From contig OX336389.2 in the NCBI GenBank assembly GCA_946902985.2, positions 978,084,084 to 978,148,083 of the forward strand: 64,000 nucleotides of DNA, given 5' to 3'. The DNA is from Meconema thalassinum (taxonomy: Eukaryota; Arthropoda; Insecta; Orthoptera; Tettigoniidae). Shown here piece by piece: positions 22,619-33,055 of this stretch; within the stretch, counting starts at the first letter, position 1, and every line of letters begins with the position of its first letter. The notes beneath the pieces are model-generated. The model ran no database searches. It saw only the letters and a list, made by a program, of their open reading frames with translations, and was not told the origin of the DNA. Made by a program: the position numbers and the translations under genes.

Positions 22619-24268
22619 ATTTGATGTTAAAAACATGAACATTCCATAAAGTAGGGCACAAAATTTTAATTTTATATTAATGCTTTATATTAAACATTGG
22701 AATTTCATACAGTAACGTGAACAAATACCAACATTCATTTATATGTCAAACAAGTAAACAAAAGCACTTAAAGACAGAGACTATATTAATCTAAATGAGA
22801 TATGACATACTGCGTGAACATGATCACTTCCAATATGCATAGGAATTTGCAAAATAATGCTGAACTTTACGAGACCAAATAAAACAATAAGGCACCATTA
22901 ATAAAATATAGTGTTCAGAATTGATATAGTTTACCTGAAATATTCTCCAATAGTCTGTATTAAATTACATCTGGTTCTATGTGTAGAAATATGATGCGAT
23001 AATGAGAAAACGAACTCTTGCAAACCCAACAAACTACATGATTTAACGGAAAGGAATCTATTGCTAATGATATTGACTGAATTAGTAACTCGCAATACAA
23101 ATTCATAAACAATTATATTTTATATCATCATCATCATCATCATTTCCCCTTATCCAGCTCCTTATCCCCTTATCCAGGCTATTCAGATATTTTAAGGTAG
23201 CACTATACCCTGAAATCAGTATACTTAATGTTTAGCTTGTCGAGCAGGTATTATGTATATCTCCCAGGGGTAGTCCATATTCTTGCGAGCGAGAATGAAT
23301 TTAGGAAGCCAGCTCATGATTAAAATGAATCTATTTCTTAAATTAATACCAACTATTTTGCACAGAACTCAATACGACTGTATTCCTCACAAGTGGATCA
23401 ATTTATACGGTTTTAAACTTGTTGAATGTAAGAATAAAGGATGGTTTACATCCCGGGGTTACAGAGGGTTTAGACTTGACATGTGTGGCCGCCTGAGTAA
23501 GTCTGATTTATTCTTTAAATCGTCATTGTCAATAATGCAGAGAAAAAAGGAGCTCCGGTATTATCAAGACTTAACGAAGTTCTGGTACTATTGAGACTAG
23601 AAATTCTCACTCAGTGGAGTACCCTGACCTTGAGTGCAGTTGGTGGAGGAACGATACCGGCCATACAGCAGCTTACGATACCAATCGGAACTATAGCTAT
23701 TTTGCCCAGCTTCAGTGCACATACACACCAATCCCACGACACTAACTTATCACCAAGGTATGTCAATTGGTGCCACCTGACATGTTGTGATGGGCCCTAA
23801 TCTAGTTGCCTTGTCATACCCAGCTCAGTATCGACCAAGGAGGGCATCATTGGAATAAGTTGCCACAATAACCGGTGTAATTCCAGAGCACACGGAGACC
23901 CTGCATCCTATCCCCAAGCCATCCTGTCCTAGTCCACCCTGTAACATACATGTTCCTTGATTGTGTGAGTGTTTTTCTTGCCTGTTAGTGCTCCACCATT
24001 GAATTACATATGGCACTACTGATTTCCTATATCATCTCATGCTTCTCCAGTATATCGATGTATTACAGACATACAGGCCCGGAACTGATGTTTAAAAGAT
24101 TTTTATACACTGTTTGTTACATAAAACTACATTTGATGGGCCTGGTATACCACCCTGCGTATCAGCTTCATTAATAGAACAAATATCCTTGGCACAGCTA
24201 TTGGTCAACTCCCACAGCAACATAAGTTCTAATAGCCTAGATGTATTGAAATACCATAATTCACTTAC
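22619..24268. other. Probable BIRC6 intron sequence; (ATC)n microsatellite, no gene
   Basis: Lies directly downstream of the BIRC6 exon in the gene's direction. A short atc repeat sits at about 23127-23142. An open stretch at 23283-23594 has no recognisable motif. The next expected BIRC6 exon was not found here. Confidence 0.5.
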
Positions 24269-24403
24269 TTTCTGAACTTTGTTTCCTTTCTTGAGATCCT
24301 CTTGGCTCTCTTCTATTTTCTTCTGAATTTCTTTGGACACTGCACTAACCTGTTCCTCATTCAGTGACTCAAAATAGTTGAAGCTCTTCAGTAGCAGAAT
24401 AGC
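24269..24403 (-). CDS. BIRC6: BIRC6 (Bruce) exon, N-terminal region, 45 codons
   Basis: BIRC6 is a giant, mainly Golgi/endosome-associated E2/E3 hybrid ubiquitin-conjugating enzyme with one BIR domain that restrains caspases and autophagy. On the minus strand the exon is preceded by ttattatactcag and followed by gtaagtga, both good splice signals. It is phase 0 at both ends. It encodes a helical, charged segment opening AILLLKSFNYFESLNEEQ and ending KGNKVQK. In the vertebrate protein as I recall it, the segment after the N-terminal WD40-like region reads EAQQLLSACLEKVD and later NHKVAKWATV, the same layout. It follows the exon at 30949-31130 after a 6.5-kb intron crowded with transposons. The next exon (expected to start W-x-T-V-x-F) is not in the window. 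Confidence 0.75.
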
Positions 24404-24692
24404 CTGAGTATAATAAAATGTATCATTAAGTAAAACCATCACAGTTACCAGAATGATGAACAAAAACTCAACACACACTTTCACTTTATAAAAACACAAT
24501 ACATAACAACACATGACTTACCCTTTAAATAATTCCTCTATCACCATTTTAGGAAGTTTAAACATATTTAGAAAAGCAATTTTTCTAAGCCATTTCTAAT
24601 ATTTTTAATAATATATAGTCAAAGAGTTTTGACACAGGCTAACAGAGTACACTGGAAAAGACAAGGACATTATAGGATCAAGTCAATATATA

Positions 24693-26016
24693 AGGTGCGT
24701 CCAAAAAGTGACGAGCCGGAGGCTGGAATGCGCAAACCGGTGACAACATCAGCTAATTGTGGCGTGTGTAACGAGGTGTGGTTTCGACCAGAGCGTGAAA
24801 GGTCACAGCCCGTCGCTAGAGAGCACGCGTGCACATCACGTGACGATACAAAGTGAGCAGCAGTATGCATCAATCGTCCAACGCTGCCAGTCGCATTGCA
24901 AACAGTGACATAGAGGCATCAAACGAAGAGCAAAGAGATGTTGTTCGGTTTCTGACAGAGGAAGGAGTAGGGGGAACGGACATTCATCGCCGAATGTCAC
25001 AAGTGTACGGCGAACCTTGCATGTCCCTAGCAAGGGTCAAGGTGTGGCACAAGGCTTCAGGGAAGGACGGGTGTCGTTAGCCCATGATGCCCGGTCTGTG
25101 TCACCCCCCTTCATTACCGATGACAACGTCCAGCTGGTTAATGCACTCACTACCCAGGACCGCCGAGTGACAGCGAACGCCATAGCCGCCGCGGTCGGAT
25201 TGAGCGTCGGATGTGTGCACACCATCATGAAGGAATGATTGCACTTGCACAAAGTGTGTGCCCAATGGGTACCCCACAGTCTTCAACCACACCAGGAAGC
25301 ATGTCAATTGGCCCACTGTCTTGGTCATCTGCAGCGCTATGCGAGGGAAGGGAATGGGTTCCTGGCATGAGTGGTGGCTGGAGATGAGTCATGGTGTCAT
25401 CACTTCGAACCAGAATCCAAATGACAAAGCCTCCAGTGGAAGCATCCAGGGTCACCACCACCCAAAAAAGGCAAGGCCATCCACCCAGGTGCAGGAAAGG
25501 AAATGCTGACGTTCTTCTTTGACCAAGATGGCCACCTTTTGATACACTTCATGACGCACGGGACAACAGTGAATGCCCAGCATTACTAGCAAACCTTAAC
25601 CACCCTTCGCCAAGCGATCAAAACAAAACGACCAGGCAATCTCACCCGTGGGGTCATTCTGCTCCACGACAATGCACGACCTCATACGGCCAACACAATC
25701 GCGGCACTCCTGCAGAAATTCAAATGGGAGGATCTCGGCCACCCTCCATACAGTCCAGACCTCTCTCCCTGCGATTACGCCAGGTTTGGTCCCCTGAAAA
25801 GGGCTCTGCGGGGCCAACGATTCACCACGGACGTCTACATCCAGCAGTACGTGCGGAACTGGTTCACATCGCAGCCCAGGGAATTTTATGAAACAGCCAT
25901 TCACCGCCTCGTGTCACAGTGGAACAAGTGCCTCAACAGCCAGGGCCAATACTTCTAACATACAGGTACTGGTTTCTGTAATTATGCCTCCGGCTCGTTA
26001 CTTCTTGAATGCACCT
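24693..26016 (+). mobile_element. mariner-family element, 1.3 kb
   Basis: The left end aggtgcgtccaaaaagtgac and the inverted right end aggtgcattcaagaagtaac form a terminal inverted repeat of about 31 bp that continues into gagccggaggc. Both ends abut TA (24691-24692 and 26017-26018), the mariner target. It lies in the BIRC6 intron, on the strand opposite to the gene. Confidence 0.9.
24865..25958 (+). pseudogene. mariner transposase, frameshifted
   Basis: Starts MHQSSNAASRIANSD, then RDVVRFLTEEGVGGTDIHRR and YGEPCMSLARVKVWHK (the helix-turn-helix region). After a frameshift near 25055 the frame reads FITDDNVQLVNALTTQDRRV. Further frames give VAGDESWCHH (first catalytic Asp), ILLHDNARPHTA (second Asp) and HPPYSPDLSPCDYARFGPLK (third Asp, the D of the mariner DD34D triad). 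It ends at the stop 25956-25958. All three acidic residues survive, but at least two frameshifts and a stop near 25590 break the gene. Confidence 0.88.
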
Positions 26017-26880
26017 TATACAATGTTAGTACATGATGTGGCCACCTTTGGCTATTCTGCATGCTTCACACAGTGCACCATAGAGTCAGTAAGACTGCGG
26101 CACTCTTCCTTGGTCACCTCCTTCAGAGCTCGAGCAGATTGAGACGTACAGTATCTCTTCCTTATTCTTCGGTTTATTCATGTCCACCTGTAGCTCAATC
26201 TTGTTCCAAAAGTTCTGAATAGGATTGAGATCAAGGCTACGAGCTGGCCATGGCAGCAGTTCCATGCCATTGGTTTCCATCCAGACCTTCGTGAAGTGGG
26301 ATGTATGGCATTGTGCATTGTCTTGTTCGAAGATAAAGTTCTCTCCCAACAGCTGTTGGACAGATGGTAACATGACTTCCTCCATGGTCATGCAGTAACG
26401 TTCTGAATTAATAGAACCTTCTACTACATAACATTTTCCAGGTCCCTCACTGGTGATGCATGCCCATAACATAACGGCATCACCGCCCTGCTGTACCGAT
26501 GGGGCCAGGCATTGAGGCAAGAGTTTCTCCGTTACTGTGCGCCTGACACGAACCTTTCTGCGTGGAAATAACTGAACTCTCATCCGAGAAAACTACACGA
26601 CTCCGAGATTCTCCAAGCCAACCTTTTTTCACACAACACCACTGTAGTCTTTTAAGTCGATGCTGTTCAGTAAGCAGAGGTTTTTGCGAAGCATATTGAG
26701 ATCGAAGACCAACCTCACACAACCGTCAGCTAACTGTTGACTTACTGACTAGCATATAAAAACAAAAGTTTGGTACTTTTCGGTCGGTCAACACGAATGT
26801 ACCCGAAAGAGTTGGGTTATACCCTAATCCTGAAGGAAATTACATGAGATTAATACAATACGGGTGAATTGTCAAACATA

Positions 26881-28345
26881 CACACATCAAAAAAAGTTTT
26901 GCATCACCTCGGTTCCAAGAGTTCCGGAACCTTTAAATACAAAGGGAATAGAGATCAACACAAACAACATTTCAGCTCGTTTTATTGCTCATGAGACCCA
27001 CACATTGCATGTTGTACCATCATACAGCTAGACTTTCAGCATTTGTGGTCCAGATTGCAGTACACACCACTACCTCTAATACCCAGTAGCACGTCCTCTT
27101 GCATTGATGCATGCCTGTATTCGTCGTGGCATACTATCCACAAGTTCATCAAGACACTGTTGGTCCAAATTGTCCCACTCCTCAACGACAATTCGGCGTA
27201 AATCTCTCAGAGTGGTTGGTGGGTCAAGACGTCCATAAACAGCCCTTTTCAACATATCCCAGGCATGTTCGATAGGGTTCATGTCTGGCGAACATGCTGG
27301 CCACTGTAGTCGAGCGATGTCGTTATCTTGAAGGAACGCATTCACAAGATGTGCACGATGAGGTCGAGAATTGTCGTCCATGAAGACAAATGCCTCTCCA
27401 ATATTCTGCCGATATGGGTGCACTATGGGTCGGAGGATGTCATTCAGGTATCGTAAAGCCGTTTCGGAGCCTTCCATGACCACCAGTGGCGTACGTCGGC
27501 CCCACATAATGCCACCCCAAAACATCAGGGAACCACCACCTTGCTGCACTCGCTGGACAGTGTGTCTAAGACGTTCAGCCTGACCAGGGTGCCTCCAAAC
27601 ACGTCTCCGACGATTGTCTGGTTGAAGGCATATGCGACACTCATCGGTGAAGAGAACGTGATGCCAATTCTGTGGGGTCCATTCAGCATGTTGTTGGGCC
27701 CATCTGTACCGCGCTGCATGGTGTCGGGGTTGCAAAGCTGGACCTCGCCATGGACGTCGGGAGTGAAGTTGCGCATCATGCAGCCTATTGCGCACAGTTT
27801 GAGTTGAAACACGACGTCCTGTGGCTGAACGAAACGCATTATTCAACATGGTGGCATTGCTGTCAGGGTTCCTCCGAGCGGCAATCCGTAAGTAGCGGTC
27901 ATCCACTACAGTAGTAGCCCTTGGGCGGCCTGAGCGAGGCCTGTCATCGACAGTTCCTGTATCTCTGTACCTCCTCCATGTCCGAACAACATCGCTTTGG
28001 TTCACTCTGAGACGCCTGGAAACTTCCCTTGTTGAGAGCCCTTCTTGACACAAAGTAACAATGCGGACGCGATCGAACTGCGGTATTGACCTTCTAGGCA
28101 TGGTAGAACTACAGACAACATGAGCAGCGTACCTTCGTCCTGGTGGAATGACTGGAACTGATCGGCTGTCGTACCCCCTCCGTCTAATAGGCCCTGCTCA
28201 TGCATGGTTGTTTACATCTTTGAGCAGTTTTAGTGACATCTATGAACAGTCAAAGGGACTGTATCTTTGATACAATATACACAGTCAACGTCTATATGCC
28301 GGAGATCTGGGAACCGAGGTGATGCAAAACTTTTTTTGATGTGTG
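26881..28345 (-). mobile_element. Complete Tc1-like element, 1,465 bp
   Basis: Perfect 36-bp terminal inverted repeats begin cacacatcaaaaaaagtttt at the left and recur inverted at the right end. TA flanks both ends (26879-26880 and 28346-28347). The single gene inside is intact. It is more GC-rich than its surroundings. Perfect ends plus an intact gene suggest recent insertion. Confidence 0.96.
27076..28101 (-). CDS. Tc1-like transposase, intact, 341 aa
   Basis: The enzyme excises and inserts the element at TA sites. Residues 1-110 hold two helix-turn-helix units: RVRIVTLCQEGLSTREVSRR and the AT-hook-like GRPR motif at DDRPRSGRPRAT mark the paired-like domain. The catalytic DD34E triad is complete: LFTDECRICL, FVFMDDNSRPHRA and SPDMNPIEHAWD, with exactly 34 residues between the second Asp and the Glu. 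A glycine-rich box, QQGGGSLMFWGG, lies between the first and second Asp, as usual. The length is normal for Tc1 transposases (about 340). The start is the ATG that yields MPRRSIPQFDR, and the stop follows RGRATGY near the left end of the element. No stop or frameshift is seen. Promoter elements were not identified. Confidence 0.95.
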   Translation of the reverse strand: MPRRSIPQFDRVRIVTLCQEGLSTREVSRRLRVNQSDVVRTWRRYRDTGTVDDRPRSGRPRATTVVDDRYLRIAARRNPDSNATMLNNAFRSATGRRVSTQTVRNRLHDAQLHSRRPWRGPALQPRHHAARYRWAQQHAEWTPQNWHHVLFTDECRICLQPDNRRRRVWRHPGQAERLRHTVQRVQQGGGSLMFWGGIMWGRRTPLVVMEGSETALRYLNDILRPIVHPYRQNIGEAFVFMDDNSRPHRAHLVNAFLQDNDIARLQWPACSPDMNPIEHAWDMLKRAVYGRLDPPTTLRDLRRIVVEEWDNLDQQCLDELVDSMPRRIQACINARGRATGY

Positions 28346-28849
28346 TAGATTTTATAGCCTAAGTGTAATGGATCTGATGATGATCGCTTGACGATTGAAA
28401 CTGGTCATCCTAGTGTATTTATTAATCTCATGTAATTTCTTTCAGGATTAGGGTATAACCCAACTCTTTCGGGTTAATTCGTGTTGACCGACTGAAAAGC
28501 ACCTAACTTTTGTTTACTAAGGCAACAATGAAAAATGGCTCAAACCCCATAATGACTAGGATATTGAATTCTCGGTTTAAACCAGTGCTTAGATCACCCT
28601 GACTGGCCCTTCTATTCACTTTAGACGAATAAGCTTTCTGCCTGGTGTAGGAGAGGTTTTCCTTGGGCTATCACCATGGGTTTTACTCTTGATGTTGTCA
28701 GTCTCTGCAAAAATCTTCAATGTCAGCTCAACACATGTTTTGCTAACGTCCAAATTATTCCAAATTTGTCGATAACTCATCCCACCCTTATGCGTACCTA
28801 CAATTTGCCACTTTATTTCATCTGGAACAATTCGACGACCCATTTTGTT

Positions 28850-30240
28850 TCAACAAATTACTGATCTCTACGAAGTTCGCACTTAAACTCAAATATATCA
28901 CAAGCTGCACTGAGAACAAAGCAATCAGCTGTTCCCAAACATCATTTCCCGCCTAATCAGATGTGTATCAAGTAGGCTGCGACAACATTTGAGCGCTGGT
29001 GACAAAAATAACACTTTAACAAGACCTTGAAGAATTGGGACTTTTCCTGAAAATTTCAATGAATTTCAAAGAAATCTAGCACTCTCGCACTCATCCTCAC
29101 ATTTTTCCTCAATATTTTTACACTACACGTTTCATAAATCTCAATGAGGTTTATTGATATGCCAAATTTCCAATGTGTATGTGCCATCGTTTTCCCTTAG
29201 GATGGGGCTTCCGTGCATAAGAAAGTTAATTTTTGTGTCATAATTTAAAAACAAAATGCCAATAACCTTCGTATTTTTCAATCAAAATCCATGTGATTTT
29301 ATTAAACGCCTGCTCATTCTCTGTAGGTTTTATTAATAACTAAGAAAATAGTGCATTACCAATAGGTTGAGGACAAGAGACAAAAGTTACTTTATGGATG
29401 GTGACCTTATCGTATTGACCAGCTTTTTACTGCCTTGCCTACGAGTTGAAATTGTTCAAGTTCTTGATAATAGGGTAAGGTATTCTAGTGTAATAGCCCT
29501 TACAGTGTGTAGAAAATGTCATCCATATGGATGGGGACTACAATACACCCATAGTTAACCAGGCAGAGTAAAATGGGACCATTCAAGTGTGTTTTGATTC
29601 TACAGTCCATGATTTAGTCCATTTAAAAGTAAAGGTACATGTTTGCAGGGAAGAGCGTCCTAAATGAGTGACCTCACGAAAAATCCCTGGCAGTACTGTA
29701 TTCCAAGAGGGAGCCATATATATGACCCTAGTTTTTGTCACCCTGAGTGGGGTAGTCGTAGTGTATTTTGTATCCCACATGTTGCCAACTAGTGACGTCA
29801 ACGTGAGCGCCTCGGTGTGTGGGCTATGGTGGCAGTTTAATTAACCAAATACGCTGTTGAACACGGCTGCCGTTGTTAAATGAGCAATAAATAAAAACGC
29901 ATAGTTACATAATATACCACATATATCCAGTGCAGTCGATGCATACGTGACCAAGGTTAGTAATTACAATTGATAACGTTCCCCCTGAAGATGAAATAAG
30001 GTATGAAAATCATATATTATCGAAATGAAAGTAAAAAAAGAAAAAGGTGATGTCTCCATCAGTTTTAATAAAGTTTCTTTATGTATTGATCCGGAGAAGT
30101 CTGTGCATTGAGGAATCATTGGTGGCTCCACTAATGTATGAATTTCATTATGTAGAGGTATTTACCAGCAATTGGAAGTAACTTGTCAATTAATTTAAAT
30201 CGAAGTTTACATTTCCTTATAATCTTTTATTAACTGCGTT
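28850..30240. other. BIRC6 intron sequence, no feature recognised
   Basis: Low-complexity AT-rich DNA between the Tc1 cluster and the next repeat. No reading frame with motifs, and no repeat ends found. Confidence 0.45.
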
Positions 30241-30640
30241 GAGCTAGCCGGACCATTTTATCAAATTTAATTTGTGAATTTGTTAATGTACATAGCTCAA
30301 TCAGATTTTACCATCCTGTTTCCTTCGGGAACAGTCACTTCCAATATGGATCAGCCAGGTAAGCTAACATTTTGATAAGGGAGTTTGACTCTCGCAGTAC
30401 ATTGGCGCTGCTTGTGGAGACATTTGTGCCCTGCAGCGGCCTTCTCAGTATGTGCTGGCCACGGGTCCTGGTGAGGTGTACAATACCAACTGACGAGCCC
30501 AATGGTATACTGGGACGAAACGCTGGCAACTGTTTTGAGCTAGCCGGATCATTTTATCCAATTTTATTAGTGAATTTAGTAATATACATAGCTCAATTGG
30601 ATTTTAAAATCCTGTTTGCTTCGGGAACAGTCACTTCCAA
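30241..30640. repeat. Direct repeat of ~105 bp at 296-bp spacing
   Basis: The block starting gagctagccgga at 30241 returns at 30537. Both copies run through tgtacatagctcaat-type sequence to cttcgggaacagtcacttcc. The intervening 190 bases (with gtatactgggacgaaacgct) are present once, so this looks like 1.35 units of a 296-bp repeat. Confidence 0.75.
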
Positions 30641-30948
30641 TTATAATATTTTGTCTGAGGTTAATTAAAATCCATTTCTTTAAATTTATTTACATTAAAA
30701 TACACATGTACTTTTTTGGTCTGCTACCATGGTGAATTCATCCTCCCTTTGTAGCCCACTTCTCGCTTTCCTACCCTCAAAAGAGGGTTATAATCCATTG
30801 GAAGGATAACAATAATATGGTGTGATTTTCAACATGCAACCAAATGTGTAAGAATATATCTATAACTAACGTAGTACAAATGATATAAGAAAACCAATCT
30901 AACAACTCTTCCTAACTATTTCTCTACAGTATTCAAATTACCACTCAC

Positions 30949-31130
30949 CTCAGATAAAAGCACCTCAACTCTCACGGTGTCATTTGGCTTCAATATAGGT
31001 GGCTGAAGAATTGTATCGAAGAGTATTACACCATTATAGTCACTTCGCATACCAACCGATTTTCCATTAGAAAATATTACTTTCCGACATCCTTCCAAGT
31101 ACTCGCATGTAACTTGTCCTATATCAGAGT
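30949..31130 (-). CDS. BIRC6: BIRC6 (Bruce) exon, N-terminal WD40-like region, 60 codons
   Basis: Minus-strand exon with acceptor gatttgtttcag and donor gtgagtgg. It starts at codon position 2 and ends in phase 0, which fits the phase-0 start of the exon at 24269-24403. It encodes GQVTCEYLEGCRKVIF, then SVGMRSDYNGVILFDTILQP and VRVEVLLSE. The human BIRC6 N-terminal region, recalled from memory, reads GQVKCQYISAVDKVIF, then VGCRKDLNGILLLDTALQTP and TEAQQLL. The spacing and most key residues coincide, and the exon junction falls within the conserved (S/T)EA. In the cell this segment belongs to the N-terminal beta-propeller-like region that precedes the BIR domain. No earlier exon was found up to 64000, so the upstream intron exceeds 32 kb. 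Confidence 0.8.
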
Positions 31131-31926
31131 CTGAAACAAATCACATACGGTATCTGAAGTACATTCATAATGATAGTACTAAACTATTTTAATTTCAAAC
31201 ATTCTGGGCCATGGCATTCCTTAACCAACAGCATTTCTTTCCCAGAACATGCATTGGTGATGATGTGGAAACCAGTCCATGCATGTGATTGCCTAGGATA
31301 GGTGTCTGCTGAATACAATGGACTATGACCTGCCTTTCTTTGTGCCAAGTCTTTACCTCACAAAGAGAGAAAAAAATAGCTGTGTATTTTGTGCTACAGC
31401 AATCTTGCTCCTCATAATTTGAATAGGCTATGTTCATCACGCAAAGAGCATGAGCCGGCATAAATGAACAGCAAGGAACTCAAAGCACAGTAACACTTAG
31501 CGACATTGTTACCATTCAATTTATTGTTGTTTCTGGCACTCTGCAAACATATCCATCAACAGAGGTCAAGTCAAGTCAAGTTCTCGGGCAGTAACGACCC
31601 CTGGCGCGCTAGTGTGCAGTTGTGAGTGCGGAGCGCGAACAACTGCCCATGGGTCGGTGGCAGGCACTGGTGCTCCTATTGGTGCTCCTTTTAGCCTGTT
31701 TGAAGTTGTTACGCAAAGGTTGAATTAATTTTTGTCTCCTCGTTAATGTATAGAGGGGAGAAAAAAAAAATTTAAGTTTTGGCTTGATTAAAGTGGGGGT
31801 GAATTTATTGTTTATTTTTAAGTAATTTATTTAATTTTTCCATAACCAAATTGTTGTTAATACATTTGAGGGGCTTGGAACATATTGAACATCAGCCCTG
31901 TTTTCCATAACCAAAATCATCTCAAC
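31131..31926. other. BIRC6 intron sequence, no feature recognised
   Basis: Upstream intron of the BIRC6 exon. A (caagt)n-like run at about 31567 and a GC-rich patch at 31598-31690 stand out. No coding region supported. Confidence 0.45.
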
Positions 31927-31928
31927 TA

Positions 31929-32117
31929 TAGTGCAGGACACAGCATTGCAGGCCTCAAGGTCACGTGTAGTCAGTGCGGTATTGTCCTGTAGTACGGCTG
32001 CATCTAGCACGCGACTGAAGGAACGGTGCAAGAGCATGGCAACACCGCTAGGGGCGGGAGGAGAGCGGAGCGGAGGGCCGGTTGACCTACAATCCTGCAA
32101 TGCTGTGTCCCGCACTA
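31929..32117. mobile_element. 189-bp MITE with TA target duplication
   Basis: Left end tagtgcaggacacagcattg and inverted right end tagtgcgggacacagcattg (one mismatch), flanked by TA at 31927-31928 and 32118-32119. The interior is GC-rich with a gggcgggaggagagcggagc stretch and does not code. Confidence 0.88.
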
Positions 32118-32489
32118 TAACAAGTAGAATTGTTTGGAATCTGAGGATTGGGAATTCTATCACAAGCTATGGAGTTATGATAATAAATTACACCCCTGTA
32201 TGGGAAGCCAGGTCAAGAAGCCCTGAATTAGTACACAGGATTTAAAGAGCATTCCATTGGGTCAGGATCACACTAAACCCAAGAAAATAAACACACAAAC
32301 GTCAGAACAATTAGGCCCCCGAGATCGTCCTATAGCACTCAGTCCAGCATACCACAACAAGCACCACCACCAGACCCCCCTCTCCACACACCTCTTTAGT
32401 GCCTGGCAATTGGCTAGAATTCAGGGAGTTATACTCACACAAGGCCCACCCTGAAATTAAGTTACCCTAATTTTTAAATAAAGAAAAAT

Positions 32490-33055
32490 CATAGCTACAT
32501 GAAAATCTTTATTGGCACCAAATACAGCAATGAGCTATTTTTCGACATAATCATCACCAGAATTGATACACCTGTCATACCGTTGGATCAACTTTTGTAA
32601 ACCAGTGTCGTGGTCGCTTGGGAATGGAATCAGCCTGTGGGCATTTGTCTTTGGCTCTTTGTCTGTGAAAAATGCTGACTGGAGGACAGGAATTTCTTGA
32701 GATACAAGAAAAGATAGAATTCACTTGCAGCAAGATCAGAACTGTACGGTGGATGATTTAACAGCGTCCAGCCCAACTCCTGCAGAACAGTTGCTTTGTG
32801 CCGAACCGTATGAGGTAGAGCATTGTCATGGATACATGCACCTCAATAAATACCTGTCCTCCAGTCAGCATATTCACACTAACAATGAGCTGAAGATGTA
32901 TGTCACACGCTGGTTCCATTCCCAGGTGGCTGACTTGGACGACACAGGAATACAAACTATAGGACAGATATCTCAATTCTGATGGTGATAATGTCGAAGA
33001 AAAGCTCAAACATTGCTGTATCTGGTGCTAATAAAAAATTTCATGTTACTATATT
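32490..33055 (-). pseudogene. mariner-type transposase fragment arranged as a palindrome
   Basis: On the minus strand, 32890-32495 encodes DNALPHTVRHKATVLQE (second Asp region), LLNHPPYSSDLAASEFYLF (third Asp motif of mariner) and KKFLSSSQHFS, then decays. The last 200 bases (about 32493-32690) recur inverted at about 32855-33055, so the plus strand encodes LSSSQHIHTNNELKMYVTRW and a second copy of the C-terminal end. The two ends (tgaaaatctttattggcacc and a diverged inverse) face outward. No N-terminal domain is present. Probably a foldback derivative of a mariner relic. Confidence 0.7.

Larger units (their letters stand above)
26757..28517. mobile_element. Foldback MITE (~290 bp before insertion) hosting a Tc1 element
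   Basis: About 92 bp at the left (starting aacaaaagtttggtactttt, 26761) recur inverted at the right (28421-28517), with shared blocks such as cccgaaagagttgggttata. Without the Tc1 element inside it, the MITE would be about 290 bp. It interrupts the outer Tc1 transposase gene near an actagcata / actaaggc junction. TA-type duplication is likely but not certain. Confidence 0.75.
26086..28843 (-). pseudogene. Tc1-like transposase relic, split by a foldback MITE
   Basis: The N-terminal part is at 28843-28530: MGRRIVPDEIKWQIVGTHKG and MSYRQIWNNLDVS are the paired-like DNA-binding region, followed by RKTSPTPGRKLI. The remainder is at 26755-26086: VSKSTVS, RLKRLQWCCVKKGW, VVFSDESS (first Asp), FIFEQDNAQCHTS (second Asp) and PWPARSLDLNPIQNFW, where the catalytic Glu of NPIEN has become Gln. 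The gene is cut by the insertion at 26757-28517. With the frameshifts and the Glu to Gln change it cannot be active. Terminal repeats of this outer element were not identified. Confidence 0.8.

Noticed and set aside
23283..23594. Plus-strand open frame of about 100 codons
   Set aside because: No recognisable motif, no splice signals that fit and composition like the surrounding DNA.
22619..24268. Search for the next BIRC6 exon (expected to begin W-x-T-V-x-F after NKVQK)
   Set aside because: No acceptor followed by such a frame was found on the minus strand here or further left.
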